A stretch of 64,000 nucleotides of DNA from Prostheceraeus crozeri (lineage: Eukaryota; Platyhelminthes; Polycladida; Euryleptidae): contig CAJQUW010007090.1 of the NCBI GenBank assembly GCA_907163375.1, positions 372,001 through 436,000 on the forward strand, given 5' to 3'. The notes under the pieces were generated by a model. It was not told where the DNA came from, searched no databases, and saw only the letters and a program-made list of their open reading frames with translations. Made by a program: the position numbers and the translations under genes. This document shows, one piece after another, positions 1-10,520 of the stretch (the first letter of the stretch is position 1; each line of letters opens with the position of its first letter).

Positions 1-1651
1 TTCATGCAACCGCGTTAATTAATTGCAAATATGAAGCCCTTCATTAAGTTATTGTTGATGTTCACAATGTTTTTCATTTCACACCATTGAACATGCAGAA
101 TATTTCAAAAATGTGAAATTTGAAAACAAATACGTTAACTACAGATTATTTGCAGAACTTTATTACCAGATAGAAGCTGTGGCTATAACATACTTTCAAC
201 GAATAAAGCTACCACATACCTAATGCAAGCTTCGCTTTAATAGTCCTATGTCTTGTCACCGCATGATGTCATATCCATATCTAAATACTGCAATAACACT
301 TTGATATACCTGTGAATTATTTCAAATTACCACATAACATGCATGTAAATCCGTGCCTGTCGGGAGCGTCGAGAATTTCTTCTCGTGAAAAATATATTCC
401 CGACATAAAAATGGATCATTTTACAAATTTTAAATGCTAGATATATTTATTCATCGACGAATTTGTCGGAAGCATTTGATGCTTCCACAATAGTTATTTG
501 TGATGCAATTTGGATTTCTTAACTGAATTAAGGTTTAATTAAAGCTATCTGCTAATTGGATTTGTTAAGATTACAATACGTATTACTGTAATAATAATTA
601 TAATCATAAGAATATGTCATGATCATATTATGATTTGTTATTTGAATTATATTTTTTAAGTGGTAACTAAATCAAATAGAGAATTTCTTTAGTATGCTCA
701 TAAACGTATATCTTATGAGCACTAAAGTTGTAATGCTTTCGACGAATGGAAGCGTCGAAGCAAACAACAAAGCATTCTCAGATCTCCGTGAGCTATGTGA
801 GTTTCCACTCAGGAAAAATGAGCTAAAAACGAATGTTGCCTTTGAACACACAAAGAGAACTTCGTAACTTCACAAGAATTCTATGATAAAAGGTACATAT
901 TTTGCATTCTTTTCCAATGCTTCTACAGTTGCTTAAGTCATTTGTTCTCCATAATGCATGTCCAATAATACATTGATCATCATACCTTAAAATGAATTAT
1001 CTTTTAAAATATCTTTATCTTTTGAATCATTCTCATTACTTTCTTAAATTTGAATAGATGGAAAAGTTCTTCAATTTGAAGTTCAAGTGCGCTCGTTTTG
1101 TGAGAAATTAATCAAATGGAAATATCATTCCCATCGATCCATTCCACACAATCGGGATCTGTGCCCGTCAACTTGAATTTATATTGCATTCAATTGGAAG
1201 TAGGCCCGACTGTAACTGTAGATTGCTATGACCTCTTCTCCTGACTGCAAACACATAAAAATAATGCAATTGGCCATTCAAACCGATTTGGACTTCATAA
1301 ACCTTTCGTTAATTGTACAATTCCAAATACCTTGATATATGGTGATGGTAATGAACTGCAGTGAAATCTATTTACATCGGTAGGATATTGTAAAGCAAAT
1401 AACATACTGTATACGCAAGTAGATGTTTGCTTATTCCAAAGTAAGCATCTATCATTTAATGAAATCATGAAAGTGTACACATTTTAAGCTTCAAATAGCA
1501 ATTGAGTTCAACACATGTTGTGAACAAGCAAAACCGTGCTCTGCAGATGCAAAGATAGAAGTCCCTACAAGGAGTGACATGTGATAACAACTCAATGCAA
1601 TCTATATATAGAACAGAGATGAAAATTGTGTAAAGAGAGCTCTAAGCATAG
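1..1651. other. AT-rich non-coding stretch
   Basis: No convincing coding exon, RNA gene or repeat was seen here. Reading frames are short and lack splice context. It lies beyond the 3' end of gene A (minus strand) and is probably intergenic. Confidence 0.5.
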
Positions 1652-2475
1652 TAGTCATCAGGAAGCTCTTAAATTTCGTGATTCGTCTGCATCATAAGTA
1701 TCTCTCATGTCATGCAAAAGACAATTCAAAATAGTCCGGCAACCAGAACGAGTTTCTGCAGGGAACGAGGCTGAAAGTGAGACTTTCACAGGATGATGCA
1801 CACCCTATGCCTACTTCGAATTGGCACGTCTGCCGAGTTCTAGTGAGTTTCTCTTCTTGTTAGACAGGATCAAAGAAAAACACATGTAAATCCAATGGGA
1901 CGCAGATTGCAGTTTTTGGCTAAAATGAAATTTTGTATGTTTTCTCTGATTAGACAAAAAGTACTGAGCACAGAGTCATAATTTTTGGCATGGAATGTCT
2001 TCAGGTCATTTGCTTTCATGTTCATGCACTCCTGTCTATATAGCTAAACGCATTTACATTTGGCGAGCCTCTTAATGTCGGCAAACACAAACATTTTGAG
2101 CTACTTTATCCACATTCAACCACATTCGCACATACATTGCCGATCAGAAGCATGATGACAGCATATGCACATCATAGGAAATGACCTGAAGACATTCCAT
2201 GCCAAAAATTATGATTCTATGCTCAGTACTTTTTGTCTAATCAGAGAAAACATACAAAATTTCATTTTAGCCAAAAACTGCAATCTGCGTCCCATTGGAT
2301 TTACATGTGTTTTTCTTTGATCCTGTCTAACAAGAAGAGAAACTCACTAGAACTCGGCAGACGTGCCAATTCGAAGTAGGCATAGGGTGTACATCATCCA
2401 GTGAAAGTCTCACTTTCAGCCTCGTTCCCTGCAGAAACTCGTTCTGGATGCCGAACTAAAATGCTTCCTGATGAA
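1652..2475. repeat. Foldback (long inverted repeat) element, family FB-A, copy 1
   Basis: Two arms of roughly 280 bases are near-identical inverted copies. The left arm runs about 1734-2010 and the right arm about 2178-2452, around a spacer of about 165 bases. Both arms contain the same landmarks in mirror order: GTTTCTGCAGGGAACGAGGC near the outer end, AAAAACACATGTAAATCCAA in the middle and GGCATGGAATGTCTTCAGGT at the inner end. The outer motif TCATCAGGAAGC occurs at both ends, but on the left about 70 extra bases separate it from the arm. No protein is encoded. A second, more diverged member lies at 44258-45105. The structure suggests a non-autonomous DNA element of foldback/MITE type; the superfamily is unknown. 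Confidence 0.8.
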
Positions 2476-2596
2476 AAATAAAATAAATTCTATATCTGAA
2501 AATGAACAGAAATTGGGATGAAAATAAGACTACAGTACGATGGTAAGCATTGGTTACAAGCATCGATATCTAAGGACGCATGCATTCCAACTCCAT

Positions 2597-3058
2597 CTAA
2601 GCTGACGCGTGCCCTAAAGGCCACATGAGAAAAATGCACCAGAGCAAGCGATCCGTGACTTTCCAAACCTTCTTGGATTTTGCTGCAGATTGCGAAGCCG
2701 TTCGCAATTCTTGTACAGAAGAGCTTCTTGTTGTGGATGCGGTTTCATGTAGGCTAGATTCCTCCCTTCTTTCAACAGAGCGAGTCGTCTGTTTTGATAG
2801 TTGTGTGCCTTCCGCTTCATTCCCTAAGTCTCCACTCCCCTCATCTGGTCCGTTTGTATGCTCCGATTCTTCACGCTCTTCAGTAACAGTGTCAACATGG
2901 TGAAAGGAATGAAGATCTGTCAATCCTACATCCAACTTCCCAATTGACATTGTCGAAATGGAATCAATCGGAGAGGAATGTCGAGTTAACAAGGTCCGTG
3001 ATCGTTCCGTTTGGAGCAATGAGCTACCAACAGACGTTTCAATGTCTCGCTTTCGCTC
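2597..3058 (-). CDS. Gene A, terminal coding exon (hypothetical, hydrophobic C-terminus)
   Basis: Minus-strand exon of 462 nt that opens in phase 0 after a good acceptor (CTACCCTATCTCAG) and ends in TAG. It encodes 153 residues starting ERKRDIETS. The body is hydrophilic and rich in Ser, Thr and Glu, with stretches such as TVTEEREESEHTNGPDEGSG. The last residues, KVWKVTDRLLWCIFLMWPLG, contain a short hydrophobic segment after basic residues, which resembles a tail-anchor membrane segment with a very short far side. The frame also runs open upstream of the acceptor, but the pyrimidine-rich AG argues for a splice. It shares strand and codon phase with the exons at 8135-8914 and 15571-15654, so I place it as the last exon of that gene. 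The family is not recognised; membrane attachment is inference. Confidence 0.55.
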   Translation of the reverse strand, partial: ERKRDIETSVGSSLLQTERSRTLLTRHSSPIDSISTMSIGKLDVGLTDLHSFHHVDTVTEEREESEHTNGPDEGSGDLGNEAEGTQLSKQTTRSVERREESSLHETASTTRSSSVQELRTASQSAAKSKKVWKVTDRLLWCIFLMWPLGHASA

Positions 3059-3191
3059 CTGAGATAGGGTAGAGAACGACATGCAAAGTATCAAGAATTG
3101 GAAATATTTTTCCTGAATCTGTATTATCATTTCAAATATGATTTCAAATCCACTGTCACATTTATATAGCGGGAAAACTCTTTATTACATT

Positions 3192-3785
3192 TAACAATTC
3201 GATGCCTCGACTTTCACGAGGTCGAAATGATATTTCAATACGCCTTGCTATTGATAACACCATGAAAAATGGCTTGCCGGCTGGGAATCGAACCCAGTCC
3301 TCGAACTGTTAACGCGGCCAAGAAGAAGATCACCAAGACCAGCGAAGCACACCCTCCATGATAGTGTCAAGAGCAAATAAAGGTTTCCGCGCGCATTATG
3401 ACGTCACATTCAGGGGCGACCGCACAGGAACATTGCTGGGCTAACAAATCTCTACCAGCAAGATTCACCCATTAAAATTACCGTGTCACTAACGACTCAC
3501 TATCTAACACTGTTACTGTGCTGTCGCCCCTGGTTTGTTTTTATAACAATACTGCTTCCGGGTGACCTCGGAGAATCGATCTAACAATCCAATGCCTCCG
3601 GCTTCCACGAGCTCTACTCTCTTGACACGATCGTCGAGGTTGTGCTTCACTGGTCTTGGTGATCTTCATGCCGCATTGACAGTTCGAGGACTGGGTTCGA
3701 TTTCCAGCCGGCAAGCCAAGAGCAAGGGGCATTGAAACATCATTTCGACCTCGTGAAACCCAAAGGCATTGAATTCTTTGATCGA
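3192..3785. repeat. tRNA-like inverted repeat pair
   Basis: A tRNA-like block occurs twice in opposite orientation: minus strand at 3271-3350 and plus strand at 3642-3717. Each block reads GTGCTTC, then TGGTCTTGGTGATCTTC, and ends in a T-arm-like segment with a good RNA polymerase III B box (GGGTTCGATT) followed by CCAGCCGGCAAGCC. Flanking sequence of the type AATGCCT..CGAGGTCG is also repeated in direct and inverted copies. Inside, CAGGGGCGAC (about 3412) faces GTCGCCCCTG (about 3523). The 5' tRNA half does not fold into a normal cloverleaf, so this is a tRNA-derived repeat rather than a working tRNA gene. Confidence 0.6.
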
Positions 3786-4639
3786 TTCTCCGAGGTCGCC
3801 GGGAAGCAGTTGATATTCTTATATAATTACTCGTATGAAGACATTCATAACATGAAATATTACCATGAGAAGACTGAAAATCAACAAAATGAACTGTTTA
3901 TTTACTTGCTTTGATATGAAATGCTCACATTTCATTTCATCTGGTACTACCTGCTAATTTTTTTTTAGTCCATGGAATTCTAACATGTTTCCCGGTTCGA
4001 TACAAGTCTATTAATCAAGAGGCCTTTTGACTGCTATAACCACCCTCGGGTGAAGTAGACAAGGCTACTAAGCAGAGGATATGTTACTGAGATGCGCTTT
4101 TCTTTACGGGAAGATTATCTTCGTTATGTCAAAGCCTCGCTTATTGAATTATGAAAATCTCCTAAAATGCTCCCATTACTTCAAGAAATTTTCAGCTGTA
4201 ATCTTTCCTTTTTCTCTACAGCATTCGTTCGTTCTCGTTCTCGTTGATACTAAGCGAATATCGCATCGAACGGCTGTCAGAAAAAGTGGAATGGAAGTAG
4301 ATTGTCACAAACTTAGTATCATTCAATATCTTGCAGCTCTTTACATTTTTATCAGTACAATAAAAAACACCAAACACGAATGGGTTGCTATTTTCTGCAT
4401 ATAGCCAACCATTATCAAACCATTAACTATCACTCAATGTAAAGCAGCTTTCAATAAATACAGTAAGCTTGCGAAGCCTTTGAAGCTTGAGTCCTTAATT
4501 TATTGTTGTCAAATTTATGAAACTTACTAAAAAATTGCCGCAAGCTTCAGCAGTGGGTGGCAGATATAACAGATGTCAAGAAATGCCTATCGGATTCTCT
4601 TACGCGGGTTCTTCAATTGGGGACTTATGTCGTTCTGTC
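3786..4639. other. No gene seen
   Basis: An open frame of 107 codons (4081-4404, plus) has no splice or compositional support and looks like chance. Nothing else was recognised. Confidence 0.4.
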
Positions 4640-4716
4640 GCTCGTCGATAGCTCAGTTGGTAGAGCGTTGGCCTAGAATGCCAGAGGTCGGTGGTTCAAA
4701 TCCACCAAGACGCGCA
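4640..4716 (+). tRNA. tRNA-like sequence, anticodon arm reading AGA (probable pseudogene or SINE head)
   Basis: The D arm (GCTCAGTTGGTAGAGC) and T arm (GGTGG TTCAAAT CCACC) are canonical and supply A-box and B-box promoter sequences. The anticodon arm is TTGGC CTAGAAT GCCAG, which places AGA at positions 34-36. The acceptor strands GCTCGTC and GACGCGC pair with one mismatch, but two extra bases lie on each side between the acceptor stem and the arms. A serine (AGA) tRNA should carry a long variable arm and here it is only about 5 nt. The defects suggest a decayed or tRNA-derived copy rather than a functional gene. Confidence 0.45.
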
Positions 4717-5791
4717 GCTATTTTCCGTCTGTTAAAATTCCACAGAGAGAGAGTTTACTACTGCAAAATGCTTCAATTTCTATTGCCTGATTTGTTGAAC
4801 AAATGACGGTTTTGCGTTAAAAAGAAAGAACCTTGCCCTAAAAACTTATCTTACTGAAAATTTATTCTTCATTTCGCTGTGTAAAACTCAATTTTATGCT
4901 AACGTTTCCTTGCTCTGGTTATATAGCGCTCATCTTCTATGAGTCTAGACTGATAATGAATCTCATCTGTTGATCATTTTATCTTCTAATAATCGAAGCA
5001 ACATGCATAAAAGAGCTTCATTTCATATCCTACGTTCATTACAATTATGAACCGTTCTCATGGATTTTACTTTGCTTCGCGAATAGTTGTGATCCATTTA
5101 GATTGTGGAATACCGAGACGATCAGTCCAAATTTATTCATAGCAATGAGACATAAATTATCCACAATTGAGTCATGAACATGCAGGTCACTGGGATCTTC
5201 ATACTGAAGCAGACACAAAAAAACAGAAGAAACTATACAGAAAATAATTCAACACTTTGCATGTCAGTCAGTCTTCGTATTAATGTCACGCATAGAAAAC
5301 GAGAAAGTGAGTTCACGTCAATTCAAATGTCACATTTTCACCACATAATATTTCCAAATTTAACAAATGAATCGACAGCGTCCACATCAGTTTGAATGAT
5401 CCATGTCGATGAAAAAAAACACACCTGTCAAAACGCGCAGTTGTCAATTAAGTAACGAAACAAGAGTTCAATTAGTTCACAAACAATAATCCTTAGATAT
5501 CACTTTATCGCTCGTGACACTGTGACACTTAGAAGATTAATTGAGGATTTTCTGAAGACAATCCTTAGAGGCAGATTGGGAATAAATATATTTTGTGAAC
5601 TTCAGTTATTCACCGACTGACAGAATGAACTTCCGAGGAGGCGTGGCATCGGACTATGTCCTCGAACTTTGTCATTTACATGCAAAATTGTTAAATTGAA
5701 TCTTGTACTTATTATCAGTTTATCCTCCATTGATGTGCATGGCATTATTTCACGGCAGATTGCCAAATAATGATTAAAGAAATCAACTCAC
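4717..5791. other. No gene seen; probable gene A intron
   Basis: AT-rich DNA with only short frames. It lies between candidate exon 5792-5856 and the terminal exon of gene A, so it is probably intronic. Confidence 0.4.
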
Positions 5792-5856
5792 TTCATTTTC
5801 TTCATTTTGCGCAAGTAATTGACATAGATTTCTATATTGATGGTCTCATGCACACT
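5792..5856 (-). CDS. Gene A, candidate short exon
   Basis: A 65-nt minus-strand segment bounded by a plausible acceptor (TTTATTCAG) and a consensus-like donor (GAA then GTGAGT). In the phase-0 frame it reads SVHETINIEIYVNYLRKMKK. It ends in phase 2, which does not join directly to the phase-0 exon at 3058, so another exon would be needed. Short length makes chance agreement likely enough to keep confidence low. Confidence 0.3.
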
Positions 5857-8134
5857 CTGAATAAATTTTTGTGAAAATTCACTTTAACATTTAAATTCAA
5901 ATAGAAATGGAGATACTTCTGAAAAGTTTGCTGTCCAACTATCACAATGTAAAACGGTGGCTTATTTACATGGTTGTTTTTCCGTAAAGTTAAAAGTTTT
6001 CTTATTAAATTCTTACATGCATAACATCGCAAAAGAAAAGGTGTCCAGAAAAGTTTATAATGTCTTTCAGCATGGAGCACCCACGGCATAATCCATGATT
6101 TTAAGCAGACAAGTGTGACGAGTCATTTTAGAGACACCAATCATATGGTCATTTTAATATAGTAATGGCTCAATGAGTTACTTAGCACCATATGTGAATC
6201 AAATGGCTTCACATTATATTGAACAATAATCGCTGACACATTTGAATAATTTGTGGTAATTTTTATAGAGAATGTACCTATGATGTGAGGAAGTTGATTT
6301 ACTTCACTGTGAGGAAGTGAGATCGCATTTACTGAAATGGAAATACTTTTCTTCAGTTTAAAATGCAAGGGTGTCGATCATGGCGACATTTGTCATTGAA
6401 CTTAGACTTCAAAATTTCAAAGTTGTGCAGACTGACTCCTATCATAGTCAGATCTATGGTTATTATTAAATTATTACAGTTAATCGTAATTACCAATCTG
6501 TCATCATAGTAGGACAGATCAATTAGAAAAGTTCTGGACATCAGTGCGATAGTACAGATGATCCGAATAACTTCGTCTGAGGAGGCGTCATTGTTTTCCT
6601 TGGAGATGAATAACTCTAACGTGGTGAGAGTTATCAGCGTATGAAAGCTGCCCCACCCCTAACCTTCTAGATTGGCTTCATGCTTTGGGTGGGGCAGGAT
6701 GAATAGAAAGAAGTAGCATGCTTGAGAAGAAATATTTTCAATATGTATCTTTTAGCTTCTATTCACAAAGTAGTAAAAAGTTAATCTACGAAATCAATGA
6801 GAAGACATTCAATTCAAGAAAACTGTCAATGAGCTCCATGGAGTGTTGATGATTTTAAAGCTATTATCTTCAATACGAGTATACTTCTGCTACATTATAT
6901 TGGTTTTTCGATATCGTCTTTTTTCAACATTTATACTTCTAGACCTATTAGTTCTACACTCATGATTCATTGCATACCTAACCTCATTTTTCATCCCCAT
7001 ATTTCTCCATTCTTCTACTTATTTAATTTCCGTTTTTAGTGCTCCAAATTATTCAGTTGTGCAGTTAAATGACTGCATATACATTTTCTATACTTTTAAT
7101 TAGTCATTCAACTTAATTACCTCCATTTTTCTCTCTTCCTTTTCTTATTTCTTAGTTCTTTGTGTTCTACTGAGGGGTTTACCTTGGTGCATAGGTCCGT
7201 CATCGACCCTCAAGATTTTTAAAAGATCGTCTAAGAATTAATATAAATGTTATGAGCGATTAATGCAAAATGAAATTCTGCTGTAAATGGTAAGAACGCA
7301 AAGTAACGAAGTAAAAAGGCGATCAGAGGATTTTTCAGAAAACACTAGATTCCATGGTCCATACGTGTGAAAAAGTCATCACCTCTGGATGCAGTCTTGA
7401 AAATATTAGAAATTCTTCATATGAGCACAGTAAATGAAAAAGACGAAATAGGACATAAATTATCTCATGCTTTTCCCGAATAAGAGCAGTCAATATCATA
7501 GGACTGCCCTATGACAACCGATATCATAGTCATTATCATTACAACGCTAAACATTGTCTTTCTGAAAGATTTCCTTAAATCTATATACTTGATGTCTTAC
7601 AGAGGCATTTGAAACGCATTTGTTTAACAAGGTATTCGCCCTATCTTGGCGAGGCTTCAAAGTCAATTGGACGCATGCTTTTGCTGCAATTGGATTGAAA
7701 TTGCACGAAACTGTTATTTATCAGCAATCTCCTTAACTGTAAAAAATAATACCTCTGTCCACTTTACATTGTCTCTCGAAAGAAGCCTTAATTCATAATT
7801 AATTTCGAAGCATAGCATTATATTCGGAGATAAAGGCGCTTCCCATTGCCTGAATTAATATACGAATATACGTGTTAAATATACGAAGATCGTATGTCGC
7901 AGCCCTATAAGTTGGGGTCTCAATGCTTCAGCCGATGACTCGCACATTTTCAAGCGAAACCCGCTTCAACAACCTAAAGGGCTTAGTACATAGCATTGGA
8001 TCTTACATCAATTGGTGTGCTAAATACAATGTTGAAAATTTTTTTGGACAGGACAGTCGCCTTCAACTTGTTAGTATTTGGTAGTTGTCACGCAGGAACA
8101 TCAGACCAAACTTCACATTCTTTGAAGGACTTAC
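5857..8134. other. Intron-like DNA with two adjacent hairpins
   Basis: No exon was recognised. At 6610-6634 ATAACTCT faces AGAGTTAT, and at 6648-6697 CTGCCCCACCC faces GGGTGGGGCAG. They form two tandem hairpins in a locally GC-rich island that may be a small mobile-element remnant. Confidence 0.45.
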
Positions 8135-8914
8135 CTCTCCCACCATCCGTAAACACGACCAGCCAGGAAATAGATTCATCCCAGCTATGCCAAGTTTTTC
8201 TCTGAGTCTTGCATTCTTTTTCAAAGCTGTCAATACTGACGTCATTCGAAGTTGAAGGCCATCAGCAGCTTCAGCCAATAATGAGTCAACTGCACAAACC
8301 AAACGACAATTAAGTCGAGCTAATGGTGACAGGTCATTGGCTGATAACTGGCGCAATGATTCCTCCAATGACATAATGGCAGAGCTTATTTGCTCTGGTG
8401 ACCATACACTTTCATTTTCTGGGTTAATGATGTCATCTTCAATTGGGTCAGGCTTTTCATCCTTAAGAAGAGAATACAATGTATTTGACAATCGCCGACG
8501 GTTATGTTCTGCAATTCCTGCACTGCTGTTATCCACAGATGGTCTTGGGGAAGGTGGGCATTCGATCTCAGCATTGTCGTTATCTTCATCTTCATCTTGT
8601 CTCTCTTTAGCTATTTCTGTATCATCAACTGTCCGACCGTTTTCTGGAAACTCTGTTATAATGGGATCATTATTTTCTTCAGTTTTCTCTATTTCCTTTT
8701 TAGTTACTTCTTGTATGACTGCCCGAGACGTTTGTTCGCCGTCTGAGGGCAAATCTATATCAATTTCGTCTGATCGGGAACTTTCAGGTGTTACAATCAG
8801 AGCCATGGCAGATTTTGGACCTTGGCGGGTTGTTATAGGTGAACGGCACTTCGCCAAAAATGATTCAGTCCTGGCTCGCCCGTCAGATATTAACGGAGCC
8901 TGTTGTCGCCATTG
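8135..8914 (-). CDS. Gene A, large internal exon (hypothetical acidic protein)
   Basis: Minus-strand exon of 780 nt (260 codons, phase 0 at both ends). It lies between the acceptor TTCTTCCCTGAAAG and the donor GAG-GTAAGT. It begins QWRQQAPLISDGRARTESFL. The first half is acidic and disordered-looking, with runs such as AKERQDEDEDNDNAEIECPP and Ser/Pro clusters. The second half is more ordered and rich in Leu and Ala: SSAIMSLEESLRQLSANDLS, then LARLNCRLVCAVDSLLAEAA and LTALKKNARLREKLGIAG, probably helical. There is no start codon in the exon, so upstream exons exist (one at 15571-15654 fits). The family is not recognised; the good splice sites and unbroken 260 codons make it a real host exon. 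Confidence 0.7.
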
Positions 8915-10206
8915 CTTTCAGGGAAGAAAATATACATTCAATGTAATAATTCATAAAATAGGCCTACTTTACACAAATGTAACTTTTTAAGCTTCAACTG
9001 ATACTATTCATGAAATCATTCAATACAATGTTTCTTCTGTTTGTTGGTGCATCACAGATAACTGTTGAAAAAACTTTGCACTCATACAACAGAATATTCA
9101 AATACGAAATCGATAAATGGTCCAGAATCGAGTGTAAATCTAAAAGCAAACACACATGATTGTAACATGAAAGTTGATGGCTGCATGCTTTGTTCTCTGA
9201 AGAACGTGTGTGTTACATGGAATAGCATGGTGTTGCATCGTCCATAGATTTAATATTCATATAACTTTTACTGGCAAGCAACTCATACACCTTGTTTCAT
9301 GGACATGATAGCTACCAATCTAGCAGAGCCGATATTCGTAATCAATATTGCAACCGTACCGCAAAATTTTGGTACATACGTGCATCTACTCAAAAGTTGA
9401 ATCGTATTGAGAAATCGGAATTCATTATGCCAAAATAAAACTCCCATCACTTTGATACTTATTTGACTTTTACTCGTAATTCATGAAGCTCAACCATAAG
9501 CTTCAATACACATTACATGTATCTTCGTGCAACTACAGCATATACATCGGAAAGCGCAGTTCCGCTAAAGTGAGAAATAAATCATGAACATTTTCTGGAT
9601 ACATAAAAATCTCAGCGGTTTAGTGGATGACTTTTATTCTGTGTCTACCGCTTCAAATAATTGTCTTATATTTCGATTTCCAAAATGATTAAATTTCCAG
9701 TTTTTAATCAGAAAAACTCCTGCATTGCTCAAATGTGATAGGCGATGCAATATCTGGCCAGAATGGTTCCGCGCAAACAGAAAGTGTAGGGGCTTAGTCT
9801 TCCTTTATCTTATTCCGCCAATAAAAAACAAGTCGCTGTCTTTATGTGCTTGGAAACAGAAGCAAACATCAAATATTTTATAGAACAATTCAAATACTCT
9901 TGGTGGTGGGAAATTGATGGAATGTAACAATAAGAATGACATAAGGCAGAAATTTATCATTCCGCATTATCTGGATCTTCGAGTGAGCCATTCTTACCAT
10001 TTGACGGCAGCTATCATAGAAATCATGATCAATGAATAGATATCTCATCACAATAATTGCCAGTCATGACAAGTGGCAGCAAAGGGAATAACATTCCAGC
10101 TAGCATTCAAAACCACCTCGTAAAACAATTCAATGTGAATAAATCAATAGACGTTCGATCAAATCAATGTATACCCCAAGTTATAGATCACATTGCCCTT
10201 GACAAC
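8915..10206. other. Gene A intron, nothing recognised
   Basis: AT-rich with no supportable exon. The next feature to the right is an LTR retroelement inserted in the same intron. Confidence 0.5.
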
Positions 10207-10211
10207 ATTCT
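10207..10211. repeat. Target-site duplication of LTR element 1 (left)
   Basis: ATTCT directly precedes the left LTR and is repeated at 15532-15536 directly after the right LTR. A 5-bp duplication is typical of Ty3/gypsy integration. Confidence 0.85.
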
Positions 10212-10509
10212 TGTTTTAGTCGAACAATAAAACAAATGCAAGTCGGATCAAGAGATGATTTTATTGATGAATTGCAAAGGTTTATATACAGAGGTTGGAA
10301 CACTTATGAGTGAACACAACTGGTGTCTTCATTTAAAGAAATTAAATAATTATATTCAAAAATTATGATGTCACAGTGCTTAGAAAATTCATTTAGAATT
10401 TTCTGGATTTTATTTAGAGATTTTTATCTCTTGAAATTATAACTTTGCGCGAACGCGCCAAATTCGAAATTTCGAGTTTCTACAAATTTTATTGTAACTT
10501 GCTGTTACA
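10212..10509 (-). repeat. 3' LTR of element 1
   Basis: 298 bp, TG...CA ends, no difference seen from the copy at 15234-15531. Confidence 0.9.
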
Positions 10510-10520
10510 ACTTCTTCCCA

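Noticed and set aside
4081-4404. Plus-strand open frame of 107 codons as a gene
   Set aside because: No splice sites, no recognisable domain, and AT-rich composition like the surroundings.
7610-7650. 29-base plus-strand exon between TCTTACAG and GTATTC
   Set aside because: Too short and isolated; chance splice-like sites are expected.
8337-8990. Plus-strand frame of 217 codons
   Set aside because: It is the antisense shadow of the well-supported minus-strand gene A exon at 8135-8914.
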